Below are positions 15,345-24,141 of a stretch of DNA of 64,000 nt, in pieces. Origin of the DNA: Arthrobacter sp. ISL-48 (GTDB lineage Bacteria; Actinomycetota; Actinomycetes; Actinomycetales; Micrococcaceae); assembly GCF_018613805.1 (NCBI RefSeq), contig NZ_JAGGPL010000018.1, positions 186,001 through 250,000 of the forward strand, read 5' to 3'. Below the pieces are notes generated by a model. That model was not told the origin of the DNA and did no database searches. It saw only the letters and a list, made by a program, of their open reading frames with translations. The position numbers and the translations under genes were made by a program. The first letter of the stretch is position 1. Every line of letters starts with the position of its first letter.

Positions 15345-17263
15345 TGCGCACCGGAATCGCCACCGTCTGCCTTTCGGGCACCTTGAAGGAGAAGATGCAG
15401 GCCTGCGCCATCGCGGGCTTTGACGGCATCGAGATCTTTGAGCAGGACCTGGTCACGTCGCCTCTGGCCCCCGAGGACGTCCGCAAGATGGCAGCCGATC
15501 TTGGCCTCACCCTGGATCTTTACCAGCCCTTCCGCGATTTCGACAGCGTCTCCGAGGACCTGCTGGCCGCCAACCTCCGCCGGGCCGAGGCCAAGTTCAG
15601 GCTCATGGCCAGGCTGGGCATGGACACCGTCCTGGTCTGCTCCAACGTGGCAACGGCCAGTATCGACAGTGATGACCTCCGCGCGGAGCAGCTGGGGTGC
15701 CTGGCACAGATGGCCGGGGACCACGGCGTCAGGGTTGCCTACGAGGCCCTGGCCTGGGGCAAGTACGTCAGCGACTACGAGCACGCCCACCGGCTGGTAG
15801 AAGCCGTGGACCACCCCAACCTGGGCACGTGCCTGGACTCCTTCCACATCCTGTCCCGAGCCTGGGACACCGCTCCCATCGAGGCGTTCAGCCCGGAGAA
15901 GATCTTCTTCGTCCAGGTGGCAGATGCGCCCAAGCTGTCCATGGATGTGCTCTCCTGGAGCCGGCACTACCGGGTGTTCCCGGGCGAGGGGCAGTTCGAG
16001 CTTGCGAAGTTCATGGGCCATGTAGTCCGCGCAGGCTATTCCGGTCCCGTGTCGCTGGAGATCTTCAACGACGTCTTCCGCCAGTCTGACGTTGAGCGCA
16101 CCGCCGTCGACGCCATGCGTTCGCTTATCTGGCTGGAGGAACAGAGCGCGAAGTGGCTGGACGCCAACGCGCCGGACCCCGCCGGCTCCACTGCGGCCGG
16201 CGGCGCTGGCACTGGTTCTGGCCGCACGACGGCCCCGGGCCGCCGTCGTTATCCCATGGAACTGGCCACCCTGCCGCAGGTGGCCGAACCCGCAGGCTGG
16301 AACTTCGCTGAGGTCCGGGCCGCTGACACCGCAGGACTGGAAAAAGTCCTGGGCCAGCTGGGCTTTGAATCTAACGGCCGCCACCGCACCAAGGATGTGC
16401 AGCTCTGGACCATGGGCCACGCCCGGGTAATCATCAACGAGGCCGCGCCTTCGGCAGGGAGCGCGGCGCCGGTCATCGCTGCGCTGGGTTTCGACGTCGA
16501 CTCCCCGGTGATTGCCTCCGCCCGCGCCCAGCAGCTCAAGGCTCCCGCGGTGCCGCGGAAAAGCCAGGCCAACGAGGAAGTGTTCCAGGGGTTCGCGGCC
16601 CCGGACTCCACAGAGATCTTCCTTTGCCAGGGAAGCCCGGACGGCACCGCGGCCTGGACGCATGAATTCGGCGAGGGGCTGGAGGTGCGGGCGTCGGGCG
16701 CGTCAGCAGTGATCGACCACGTCAACCTGGCCCAGCCCTGGCAGCACTTCGATGAGGCAGTCCTGTTCTACACGAGCGCGCTGGCCCTGGAACCGCAGCC
16801 GTTCGCGGAAGTGCCGAGCCCCACCGGCCTGGTCCGCTCCCAGGTGATGCTCACCAAGGACCGCTCGGTTCGGCTGGTTCTGAACCTGGCGCCGCTCATC
16901 CAGCAGGACGTGGAGGGCCCCCGGAAGACGTACCAGGAGCACATTGCGTTCGCCGTGGATGACCTGGTGGCAACGGCCCGCGCTTGCCAGTCCCGTGGCC
17001 TGGAGTTCCTGCAAATCCCGGCCAATTACTACGAGGACCTGGATGCCCGCTTCGGCCTGGCACCGGACTTCCTGGCCACTCTGCAGGAACTGAACCTCCT
17101 GTACGACCGCGACGACGACGGCGAGTTCCTGCACTTTTACACCGCCACCGTGGGCAGCGTGTTCTTCGAAATGGTGGAACGCCGCGGCGGCTACGACGGC
17201 TACGGCGCGCCCAATGCCCCGGTCCGCCATGCCGTCCAATACGACCATATGCATCGAAGCTGA
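15344..17263 (+). CDS. qsuB: 3-dehydroshikimate dehydratase fused to an HPPD-like domain (QsuB type)
   Basis: A 639-residue two-domain protein. Residues ~1-270 are a TIM-barrel sugar-phosphate isomerase/epimerase-type dehydroshikimate dehydratase with the metal ligands E134 (YEALAWG), D165 (CLDSFHI), Q191 (VQVADAP) and E239 (SLEIFND). It converts 3-dehydroshikimate to protocatechuate. A Gly/Ala/Thr-rich linker (~287-310) leads to a vicinal-oxygen-chelate domain resembling 4-hydroxyphenylpyruvate dioxygenase. That domain keeps a 2-His-1-Glu set: H459, H533 and E609. The same fusion is known in Corynebacterium QsuB, where the C-terminal domain has no settled function. It links the upstream dehydrogenase to the pca genes starting 64 bases downstream. 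Confidence 0.88.
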   Translation: MRTGIATVCLSGTLKEKMQACAIAGFDGIEIFEQDLVTSPLAPEDVRKMAADLGLTLDLYQPFRDFDSVSEDLLAANLRRAEAKFRLMARLGMDTVLVCSNVATASIDSDDLRAEQLGCLAQMAGDHGVRVAYEALAWGKYVSDYEHAHRLVEAVDHPNLGTCLDSFHILSRAWDTAPIEAFSPEKIFFVQVADAPKLSMDVLSWSRHYRVFPGEGQFELAKFMGHVVRAGYSGPVSLEIFNDVFRQSDVERTAVDAMRSLIWLEEQSAKWLDANAPDPAGSTAAGGAGTGSGRTTAPGRRRYPMELATLPQVAEPAGWNFAEVRAADTAGLEKVLGQLGFESNGRHRTKDVQLWTMGHARVIINEAAPSAGSAAPVIAALGFDVDSPVIASARAQQLKAPAVPRKSQANEEVFQGFAAPDSTEIFLCQGSPDGTAAWTHEFGEGLEVRASGASAVIDHVNLAQPWQHFDEAVLFYTSALALEPQPFAEVPSPTGLVRSQVMLTKDRSVRLVLNLAPLIQQDVEGPRKTYQEHIAFAVDDLVATARACQSRGLEFLQIPANYYEDLDARFGLAPDFLATLQELNLLYDRDDDGEFLHFYTATVGSVFFEMVERRGGYDGYGAPNAPVRHAVQYDHMHRS

Positions 17264-17327
17264 CACGGACCCCAGCAAAACCAACCCAAGCACCATTCAC
17301 CAAGCACCAGGAGAAAAGGAGACCGCA

Positions 17328-18110
17328 GTGGAGACACAGCAGGATCTCAGTGCAGAGATCAACGCCATTGGCGACGCCTATGCACGGGCGGTCAAGGACG
17401 GCGCCCCCGCCGAGACCCAGCCGCGGCTGGACTACGCACCGTACCGCAGCAGCATCCTCCGCCACCCCACCAAGAGCCTGCACCACGCGGATCCGGAAAC
17501 CATAGAGTTGTACTCCCCGGCCTTCGGACACCAGGACGTGCACGCGCTGGAAGCGGACCTGACCATCCAGCACAACGGCGAACCCCAGGGTGAGCGAATC
17601 ATCGTGGCGGGCAAGGTCCTGGACGGTGATGGCCGCCCCGTGGCGGGCCAGCTCGTGGAGATCTGGCAGGCGAACGCTTCAGGCCGCTACATCCACAAGC
17701 GCGACCAGCACCCGGCTCCGCTGGATCCCAACTTCACGGGCGTGGGCCGCTGCATCACCGGCCCGGACGGTTCCTACAAGTTCACCACCATCAAGCCCGG
17801 CGCCTACCCGTGGAAAAATCACGTGAACGCCTGGCGCCCGGCGCATATCCACTTCTCGATGTTCGGCACCGACTTCACCCAGCGGATCGTCACCCAGATG
17901 TATTTCCCGGGAGATCAGCTGTTCCCGCTTGACCCGATCTACCAGTCGATCGTGGACCAGGACGCGCGCGACCGCCTGGTGGCCACGTACGATCACGAGC
18001 TCACCCAGCCCGAATGGGCCCTGGGCTACAACTGGGACATCGTCCTGACCGGCTCCAAGCGGACCTGGACCGAAAACGAGGCGCTTGGCGCAGCAGGGGA
18101 CGAGGAATAG
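17328..18110 (+). CDS. pcaH: Protocatechuate 3,4-dioxygenase, beta subunit
   Basis: A 260-residue intradiol dioxygenase beta subunit, which carries the catalytic Fe3+. It has the GrPvaGqLVEIWQANASGRYIHKRDQH core and the ligand-bearing stretch YPWKNHVNAWRPAHIHFS, with tyrosine and histidine ligands. GTG 17328 is preceded by AAAAGGAG six bases upstream. With the alpha subunit encoded three bases downstream it cleaves protocatechuate to 3-carboxy-cis,cis-muconate. It opens the beta-ketoadipate section of the operon. Confidence 0.93.
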   Translation: METQQDLSAEINAIGDAYARAVKDGAPAETQPRLDYAPYRSSILRHPTKSLHHADPETIELYSPAFGHQDVHALEADLTIQHNGEPQGERIIVAGKVLDGDGRPVAGQLVEIWQANASGRYIHKRDQHPAPLDPNFTGVGRCITGPDGSYKFTTIKPGAYPWKNHVNAWRPAHIHFSMFGTDFTQRIVTQMYFPGDQLFPLDPIYQSIVDQDARDRLVATYDHELTQPEWALGYNWDIVLTGSKRTWTENEALGAAGDEE

Positions 18111-18113
18111 GCA

Positions 18114-18680
18114 ATGAGCAACCAGACCACCAAGCTTGTCCCCACTCCCGGCCAGACCGTCGGACCGTTCTACGGCTACGCCCTGCCCTACGAGAAGGAC
18201 AACGAACTTCTTGCACCGGGATCACCCGGGTCCATCCGCCTCCAAGGCACGGTGTACGACGGCGCCGGCGAACCCGTTCCCGATGCGATCCTGGAGATCT
18301 GGCAGCCTGACGCGGACGGCAACATCGTTAAGCAGACCGGCTCCCTGGTCCGGGACGGCTACACCTTCACCGGCTGGGGCCGCGGTTCCGTGGGCTACTC
18401 GGGTGTGTACACGTTCACCACCGTGAACCCCGGCCCCACCTCGCCCGGCGCCGCGCCCTTCATTTCGGTGGTCGTCTTCGCCCGTGGCCTGATGAACCGC
18501 CTCTTCACCCGCATCTATCTGCCAGAGAACCAGGAAGCCCTCGCCAAGGACCCGCTGCTGAGCTCCCTCGATCCGGAACGCCGCCGGACATTGATCGCAC
18601 GCCGGGACCCCGACGGCGGACTCACCTGGGACGTCCGCCTGCAGGGTGAGGGCGAAACAGTCTTCCTGGACTTCCAGTGA
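18114..18680 (+). CDS. pcaG: Protocatechuate 3,4-dioxygenase, alpha subunit
   Basis: A 188-residue alpha subunit with the family N-terminus (TPGQTVGPFYGYALPY) and core DAILEIWQPDADGN, but without the complete iron-ligand set, as usual for PcaG. It pairs with PcaH in the (alpha-beta)n enzyme. It starts three bases after the pcaH stop, and its TGA overlaps the GTG start of pcaB (18677-18680), so the subunits and the next enzyme are made together. Confidence 0.93.
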   Translation: MSNQTTKLVPTPGQTVGPFYGYALPYEKDNELLAPGSPGSIRLQGTVYDGAGEPVPDAILEIWQPDADGNIVKQTGSLVRDGYTFTGWGRGSVGYSGVYTFTTVNPGPTSPGAAPFISVVVFARGLMNRLFTRIYLPENQEALAKDPLLSSLDPERRRTLIARRDPDGGLTWDVRLQGEGETVFLDFQ

Positions 18681-20185
18681 GCGGCCCAGCCAGTTTCGCG
18701 GGATCGTCCGGATTCGGCCGAGGAGCCGACGTCGGTCTGCTGAGTCCAGTCTCGGCGTCGCCCCTGGTGGCGGCCCTGACCGGTGACAGTGCGGTGCTGG
18801 CGGCCATCCTCGCCGTCGAATCCGGCTGGGCCGCTGTGCTGGAGAGGGCAGGCCTGGCGCCGGCCGGTTCCGCCGCCGTCGTGGCCTCGGCCACCAAGGC
18901 TGGCCGTTACGACGTAGCGGACATCGCGCACCGGGCCCAGGGCGGCGGCAATCCGGTGATCCCGCTCCTGGCCGACCTCCGGAAACACGTCCAGGCGCTG
19001 GACACGGCCAATGTGGGCGCGGAAAAGGCGGTGCACGCCTCGCTGACCAGCCAGGACGTGCTGGACACTGCCCTGATGCTGCTCGCGCGGAACACCGTTG
19101 AGGCGCTCCTCGCCGACCTGAAGAGTACGACGACGGCGCTCGCCGCCCTGGCCGAACAGCATGCGGACACGCTGTGCGTTGGCAGGAGCCTGACCCAGCA
19201 TTCCCTTCCCTTGACGTTCGGGCTCCGGGCCGTCCAGTGGTTCCACGGCGTCGCCGCCGCCGGTCAGCAGCTGGCGGAGCTGAAGCTGCCGGTCCAGTTC
19301 GGCGGAGCCGCGGGCACCCTGGCGGCAGGGAGCGCGCTGACCACCGGCACTTCGTCCGATCCCTTCACGCTGGCGGACGCCCTGGCCAAGCACCTGGGCC
19401 TCGCCACAGCGCCGGTGCCGTGGCACACCAACCGGCTCGCCATCACATCCCTGGGTAACGCCCTGGCATCGGTGCTGGACGCGTTCGGCAAGATCGCCGC
19501 CGACGTCCTGTTTCTGAGCCGGCCCGAGGTGGCCGAGCTTGCGGAGCCGCGGGCGGCAGGGCGCGGCGTGTCCTCTGCCATGCCGCAGAAGCAGAACCCG
19601 GTGCTCTCGGTGCTCGTCCGCGCCGCCGCCCTCCAGGCACCGCAGCTGGCCGCCCAGCTGCATGCGGCCGCCGCGAACTTCAACGACGAACGCCCGGATG
19701 GTGCCTGGCACACCGAATGGCCGGCGCTCCGCGAGCTCCTTCGTCTGGCCCTCGGCGCCGCCGGCCACGTCAGGGAACTCGCCGACGGCCTGCAGGTTTT
19801 CCCTGATGCCATGCGGCGCAACCTGAACCTCGCCGGTCCGCTGCTCCTCGCCGAGGGTGTGGGCGCCGCCGTCGGCCCTCTGCTGGAGGACAAGGACGGC
19901 CGGACCGGCAAGCAGCAGCTCCAGGACCTGGTGGACCAGACCCTTCAGGTCCCCGCGGGCGAACAGGCGGGCACCTACCGGCGGCTGCTCCGTGACGCCG
20001 TGCCCAACGGCCAGCTCACGGACCTCCGGCTGGACGAACTCCTGGACCCGGCCAGCTACCTGGGCCAGGCCGGCGAAATCTCCCGGCGCATCCTGACCGC
20101 CTTCCCTGACTTTGCTTCAACAGACTTTGCCTCACCGGCCAAGTCTCAGACGAACACCGACGCGAACGGAGCCAACCGTGGCTAA
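18677..20185 (+). CDS. pcaB: 3-carboxy-cis,cis-muconate cycloisomerase
   Basis: A 502-residue member of the fumarase/aspartase superfamily. The signature loop appears as GVSSAMPQKQNP, the TSQDVLDTALML segment carries the first conserved region, and QHSLPLTFG the second. It cycloisomerises 3-carboxy-muconate to 4-carboxymuconolactone. The start is GTG 18677, overlapping the pcaG stop (GTGA). It is somewhat longer than many PcaB proteins because of a C-terminal tail (~470-502) rich in Ala, Ser and Thr. Its end overlaps pcaD by eight bases. Confidence 0.92.
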   Translation: MSGPASFAGSSGFGRGADVGLLSPVSASPLVAALTGDSAVLAAILAVESGWAAVLERAGLAPAGSAAVVASATKAGRYDVADIAHRAQGGGNPVIPLLADLRKHVQALDTANVGAEKAVHASLTSQDVLDTALMLLARNTVEALLADLKSTTTALAALAEQHADTLCVGRSLTQHSLPLTFGLRAVQWFHGVAAAGQQLAELKLPVQFGGAAGTLAAGSALTTGTSSDPFTLADALAKHLGLATAPVPWHTNRLAITSLGNALASVLDAFGKIAADVLFLSRPEVAELAEPRAAGRGVSSAMPQKQNPVLSVLVRAAALQAPQLAAQLHAAAANFNDERPDGAWHTEWPALRELLRLALGAAGHVRELADGLQVFPDAMRRNLNLAGPLLLAEGVGAAVGPLLEDKDGRTGKQQLQDLVDQTLQVPAGEQAGTYRRLLRDAVPNGQLTDLRLDELLDPASYLGQAGEISRRILTAFPDFASTDFASPAKSQTNTDANGANRG

Positions 20186-20996
20186 ACCGACCCTGAAAGC
20201 CGTGCTGCTCTCGCCCCAGCGGCCGCTGGGCGACCACCCCCTCCTGGTGGCGGGCCCGTCCCTCGGCACCTCGTCGATCCTGTGGACCCAGACCGCTGCG
20301 CTGCTTGGCAAAGACGTCGACGTGGTGGCCTGGGACCTGCCCGGGCACGGCGTCTCACCGGCAGCCACCGAAACGTTCGACGTCGCGGGCCTGGCCGATG
20401 CTGTGGTGGACCTCGTGGACTCGATCGCTCCCGGCGAGGCCTTCCACTACGCCGGTGTCTCGCTGGGCGGGGCCACCGGTCTTCAACTGGGCATCAAGCA
20501 CGGCGAACGCCTCAAGAGCCTCTCCGTCCAGTGCAGCGGCGCCAAGCTGGGCACGCCGGAAGGCTGGCTGGAACGCGCCGAAACCGTACGCGGCCAAGGC
20601 ACACCTGTGATGATCCAGGGCTCGGCGCAGCGCTGGTTCGCGCCGGGCTTCATGGACCGCGAACCTGAGCTGAGCAGCCGCCTCCTGCACGCCCTCCGCG
20701 ACACTGACCGCTTCAGCTACGCGTTCTGCTGCGAGGCATTGGCGGGCTACGACGTCCGCGCCCACCTGGGCAGCATCAGCGTGCCCACCCAGGCGGTCGC
20801 GGGCGCGGAAGACACTGTTGCGCCGCCGTCGTTCGCTGAAGAAGTGGCGGCGGGCATCACCGCCGGCGGAGGCACAGCGAGCGCCGTAACGCTGGGAGGC
20901 GTGGCACACCTAGCTCCCGCCGAGGCACCGGGCCATGTTGCTGAGCTCCTGCGGAACCTGATCACGTGGAGCGAATCGCGGGGAGCAGCCAAATGA
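20178..20996 (+). CDS. pcaD: 3-oxoadipate enol-lactonase
   Basis: A 272-residue alpha/beta hydrolase. The nucleophile elbow GVSLGG, the acid in AGAEDTV and the histidine in GGVAHLAP form the expected Ser-Asp-His triad. It hydrolyses 3-oxoadipate enol-lactone to 3-oxoadipate. It starts at GTG 20178 inside the end of pcaB; the earlier in-frame opening is pcaB coding sequence. In some actinobacteria this enzyme is fused to PcaC as PcaL. Here the two are separate but overlap by an ATGA. Confidence 0.9.
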   Translation: MAKPTLKAVLLSPQRPLGDHPLLVAGPSLGTSSILWTQTAALLGKDVDVVAWDLPGHGVSPAATETFDVAGLADAVVDLVDSIAPGEAFHYAGVSLGGATGLQLGIKHGERLKSLSVQCSGAKLGTPEGWLERAETVRGQGTPVMIQGSAQRWFAPGFMDREPELSSRLLHALRDTDRFSYAFCCEALAGYDVRAHLGSISVPTQAVAGAEDTVAPPSFAEEVAAGITAGGGTASAVTLGGVAHLAPAEAPGHVAELLRNLITWSESRGAAK

Positions 20997-21475
20997 GTCG
21001 GACTGAACCCAGGGACGGTGCGCGAAATGGAGCAGTCCAGCCGGACGCCACCAGCCAGGAGATTTACGACGGCGGCATGACGGTCCGCCGGGAGGTCCTG
21101 GGCGCCGCACACGTGGACCGGGCAAATGCCAACAAGGACGCGTTCACCGAAGATTTCCAGGACATGATCACGCGGATCGCGTGGGGTGGCATCTGGACTC
21201 GCCCGGGCCTGACCCGGCAGATGCGCTCAGCGGTGACCATCACCGCCATGGTGGCGCACGGGCATTGGGAAGAGCTGGCCATGCACATCCGCGCGGCCCT
21301 CACCAACGGCCTGAGCAGGGATGAAATCAAGGAAATCCTGCTGCAGACCGCCATCTATTGCGGGGTCCCCTCGGCCAACACCGCCTTCAAGACTGCCCAG
21401 CAGGTCTTCCATGAAATGGACAACGCAGAAATGGACAACGCAGCAGCGGACCCACAGAATCAGAGGAAGAAATGA
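20993..21475 (+). CDS. pcaC: 4-carboxymuconolactone decarboxylase
   Basis: A 160-residue AhpD/CMD-like alpha-helical protein with the family core RQMRSAVTITAMVAHGHWEELAMHI and CGVPSANTAF. It decarboxylates 4-carboxymuconolactone to 3-oxoadipate enol-lactone. ATG 20993 overlaps the pcaD stop. The C-terminal tail contains a short tandem duplication (EMDNAEMDNA), probably a recent slippage of a 15-base unit, that lies outside the core. The stop overlaps the thiolase start (ATGA). Confidence 0.9.
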   Translation: MSRTEPRDGARNGAVQPDATSQEIYDGGMTVRREVLGAAHVDRANANKDAFTEDFQDMITRIAWGGIWTRPGLTRQMRSAVTITAMVAHGHWEELAMHIRAALTNGLSRDEIKEILLQTAIYCGVPSANTAFKTAQQVFHEMDNAEMDNAAADPQNQRKK

Positions 21476-22689
21476 ACCAGGCTTTTGTGTACGACGCCGT
21501 GCGCACCCCGTTCGGAAAATTCGGCTCCGGCCTCGCATCTATCCGCCCGGACGACCTCGCCGCGCACGTGATCAAGGAGTCCGTTGAGCGCGCCCCGAAA
21601 CTCGACGTCGATCGTATCGACGAGGTGGTGTTCGGCAATGCCAACGGCGCCGGCGAGGAAAACCGCAACATCGCCCGCATGGGCACCCTGCTCGCGGGAC
21701 TGCCGACGTCGATCCCCGGCACCAGCGTGAACCGGCTCTGCGGTTCGTCCCTGGACGCCGCGATCATCGCGTCGCGCCAGATCAACGCCGGCGACGCTGA
21801 TCTCGTGTTGGTGGGCGGCGCCGAGTCCATGAGCCGCGCACCCTGGGTGCTGCCGAAGACGGAGAAGCCGTACCCCGCCGGGGACATGACCCTGGCCTCC
21901 ACGACGCTGGGCTGGCGCCTGGTGAACAAGGCCATGCCGAAGGAATGGACCATCTCCCTGGGCGAGGCCACCGAGCGGCTCCGCGAGAAGTACGGTGTAA
22001 CCCGCGAGCAGCAGGACGAGTTCGCCGCCGACTCCCACAACCTCTCCGCCGCCGCGTGGGACGACGGCTTCTACGACAACCTCGTGGCCCCGGTGCCGGG
22101 CACCGACCTGGTCCGCGACGAAGGCATCCGCGCCGGCTCCTCGGCGGGGAAGCTGGCGGGCCTGAAGACCGCGTTCCGTACCGAGAACGGCACCGTCACC
22201 GCCGGCAACTCCTCCCCGTTATCCGACGGCGCCTCCGCAGCCTGGATTGGCAGCGAGAGCGCCGCCGGCCTGCTGGGGCTCGAACCGCTCGCCCGCATTG
22301 CCGGCCGTGGCGCGCACGGCAACGATCCCCAGTACTTCGGGTATGCGCCCGTGGAAGCGGCAAACAAGGCCCTCGCGAAGGCGGGCATCCGCTGGGACCA
22401 GGTGGGCGCCGTCGAACTTAACGAGGCATTCGCCGCGCAGTCCCTGGCCTGCATCAACGCCTGGGGCATCGATCATTCGATAGTGAACCGGCACGGAGGG
22501 GCCATCGCCATGGGCCACCCGCTGGGCGCTTCTGGAACCCGGATCCTGGGCACGCTGGCCCGCAGCCTTCAGGCCTCGGGTGAGCGCTGGGGTGTCGCGG
22601 CCATCTGCATCGGGGTGGGCCAGGGCCTGGCAGTGGTGCTTGAGAACGTCACTGCCGCGGCCGTCGGCATTAACAACGGAAAGGCCTAG
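21472..22689 (+). CDS. pcaF: 3-oxoadipyl-CoA thiolase (acetyl-CoA acyltransferase)
   Basis: A 405-residue thiolase. The acyl-accepting cysteine is in NRLCGSS, the catalytic histidine in NRHGGAIAMGHPLGASG, and the second cysteine in CIGVGQG; NEAFAAQ is also conserved. It cleaves 3-oxoadipyl-CoA with CoA to succinyl-CoA and acetyl-CoA, the last step of the pathway. Operon position between pcaC and pcaIJ supports this over a general beta-oxidation role. It overlaps pcaC by four bases. Confidence 0.9.
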   Translation: MNQAFVYDAVRTPFGKFGSGLASIRPDDLAAHVIKESVERAPKLDVDRIDEVVFGNANGAGEENRNIARMGTLLAGLPTSIPGTSVNRLCGSSLDAAIIASRQINAGDADLVLVGGAESMSRAPWVLPKTEKPYPAGDMTLASTTLGWRLVNKAMPKEWTISLGEATERLREKYGVTREQQDEFAADSHNLSAAAWDDGFYDNLVAPVPGTDLVRDEGIRAGSSAGKLAGLKTAFRTENGTVTAGNSSPLSDGASAAWIGSESAAGLLGLEPLARIAGRGAHGNDPQYFGYAPVEAANKALAKAGIRWDQVGAVELNEAFAAQSLACINAWGIDHSIVNRHGGAIAMGHPLGASGTRILGTLARSLQASGERWGVAAICIGVGQGLAVVLENVTAAAVGINNGKA

Positions 22690-22693
22690 GGCG

Positions 22694-23353
22694 ATGCTGA
22701 ATTTTGTTGATTCTGTCGGCGAGGCGGTAGCCGGCATTGAGGACGGCTCCACAGTGATGATCGGCGGATTCGGCAACGCCGGGCAGCCGTTCGAACTCAT
22801 CGATGCGCTCATGGACTGCGGCGCCACGGACCTCACCGTGGTGAACAACAACGCAGGCCAGGGCGACCAGGGCCTCGCGCTGCTCATCAAGGAGGGCCGG
22901 GTGAAGAAGATGATCTGCTCCTTCCCGCGGCAGTCCGATTCCTGGCACTTCGACGAGAAGTACAAGGCCGGCGAGATCGAGTTGGAGCTGGTGCCGCAGG
23001 GAAACCTTGCCGAACGGATCCGGGCTGCCGGGGCTGGCATCGGCGGTTTCTTCACGCCCACCGGGTACGGCACCATGCTCGCCGAAGGCAAGGAGACGCG
23101 CATCATCGACGGTCGCGGCCAGGTGTTCGAGACGCCCATCCATGCCGACGTCGCACTGATTAAGGCGCTCAAGGCCGACGGCAAGGGCAATCTGGTGTAC
23201 CGCAAGACCGCCCGGAATTTCGGCCCCATCATGGCCGCCGCTGCCAAGCACACGGTGGTTCAGGTCTCCGAAATCGTCGCCGCCGGAGGACTGGACCCGG
23301 AGAACATCGTGACCCCAGGAATCTACGTCAACAGCATTGTGAAGGTGGCCTGA
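22694..23353 (+). CDS. pcaI: 3-oxoadipate CoA-transferase, subunit A
   Basis: A 219-residue family I CoA-transferase alpha subunit with GGFGNAGQPFELIDAL and the glycine-rich AGIGGFFTPTGYGT. With PcaJ it moves CoA from succinyl-CoA to 3-oxoadipate. I use ATG 22694, four bases after the pcaF stop, because the longer frame is a pcaF shadow. The stop overlaps the pcaJ start (TGATG). Confidence 0.92.
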   Translation: MLNFVDSVGEAVAGIEDGSTVMIGGFGNAGQPFELIDALMDCGATDLTVVNNNAGQGDQGLALLIKEGRVKKMICSFPRQSDSWHFDEKYKAGEIELELVPQGNLAERIRAAGAGIGGFFTPTGYGTMLAEGKETRIIDGRGQVFETPIHADVALIKALKADGKGNLVYRKTARNFGPIMAAAAKHTVVQVSEIVAAGGLDPENIVTPGIYVNSIVKVA

Positions 23354-24042
23354 TGAGCCCGCAGACAACCAGCCAGGATCTTCAGACCAGTGACAAACCT
23401 CTGGGCCGGGACGACCTGGCGCGAATGGTCGCCAAGGACATCGCCGCCGGTTCCTTCGTGAACCTGGGGATCGGCCAACCGACGCTGGTGTCGAATTACC
23501 TGCTGCCGGAACAGAACATCACGCTCCACACGGAGAACGGGATGCTGGGCATGGGTCCTGAGGCGGTCGGGGACGAGATCGACGGCGACCTCATTAACGC
23601 GGGCAAGATCCCCGTCACTGAGCTCCCTGGTGCGTCCTACTTCCACCACGCAGACTCGTTCGCGATCATGCGCGGCGGACATCTGGACATCTGCGTGCTG
23701 GGCGCGTTCCAGGTCTCGGCCACGGGGGACCTCGCCAACTGGCACACCGGCGCCCCGGACGCGATCCCCGCGGTGGGCGGCGCTATGGACCTGGCCACGG
23801 GTGCCAAGGACGTTTTTGTGATGATGACCCTGCTCACCCGCGACGGCGCGTCCAAGATCGTGGAAGCCTGTACTTACCCGCTGACAGGTATCGGCTGCGT
23901 GACCAGGGTGTACACGGACAAGGCAGTGTTTCTTACAGGTCCCGACGGCGTCAGTGTCCGCGAGACGTTCGGCTGCACCCTCGAGGAGCTCCAGGACCTG
24001 GTTCCGGTCCCGCTCAAAGCAGGCCCCGCCGTCGGACTCTAA
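23353..24042 (+). CDS. pcaJ: 3-oxoadipate CoA-transferase, subunit B
   Basis: A 229-residue beta subunit holding the catalytic glutamate in the ENGMLGMGP motif (LHTENG), after FVNLGIGQPTLV. It forms a heteromer with PcaI. It is the last structural gene of the protocatechuate operon; a 71-bp palindrome ten bases downstream separates it from the pcaR-type regulator. Confidence 0.92.
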   Translation: MSPQTTSQDLQTSDKPLGRDDLARMVAKDIAAGSFVNLGIGQPTLVSNYLLPEQNITLHTENGMLGMGPEAVGDEIDGDLINAGKIPVTELPGASYFHHADSFAIMRGGHLDICVLGAFQVSATGDLANWHTGAPDAIPAVGGAMDLATGAKDVFVMMTLLTRDGASKIVEACTYPLTGIGCVTRVYTDKAVFLTGPDGVSVRETFGCTLEELQDLVPVPLKAGPAVGL

Positions 24043-24052
24043 CCTCACTCTT

Positions 24053-24123
24053 CCCGGCGCGAACTGGCAGCAGATTCCCTCAAATCCGTGATTTGAGGTC
24101 ATTAGCTGCCAGTTCGCGCCGGG
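24053..24123. repeat. 71-bp nested palindromic repeat (probable terminator), copy 1
   Basis: Outer arms of 19 perfect pairs, CCCGGCGCGAACTGGCAGC (24053-24071) with its complement at 24105-24123, enclose a 9-pair inner hairpin, CCTCAAATC-CGT-GATTTGAGG (24078-24098). It sits directly after pcaJ, so it can terminate or stabilise that transcript. A diverged relative at 27122-27186 shows it is a repeat family. It has no poly-T tail. Confidence 0.75.
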
Positions 24124-24141
24124 GAAATAGGATTGGTAACC

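Noticed and set aside
18515..19768. Minus-strand open frame of 417 codons opposite pcaG and pcaB
   Set aside because: It is the mirror of well-conserved enzymes; its own translation is low-complexity.
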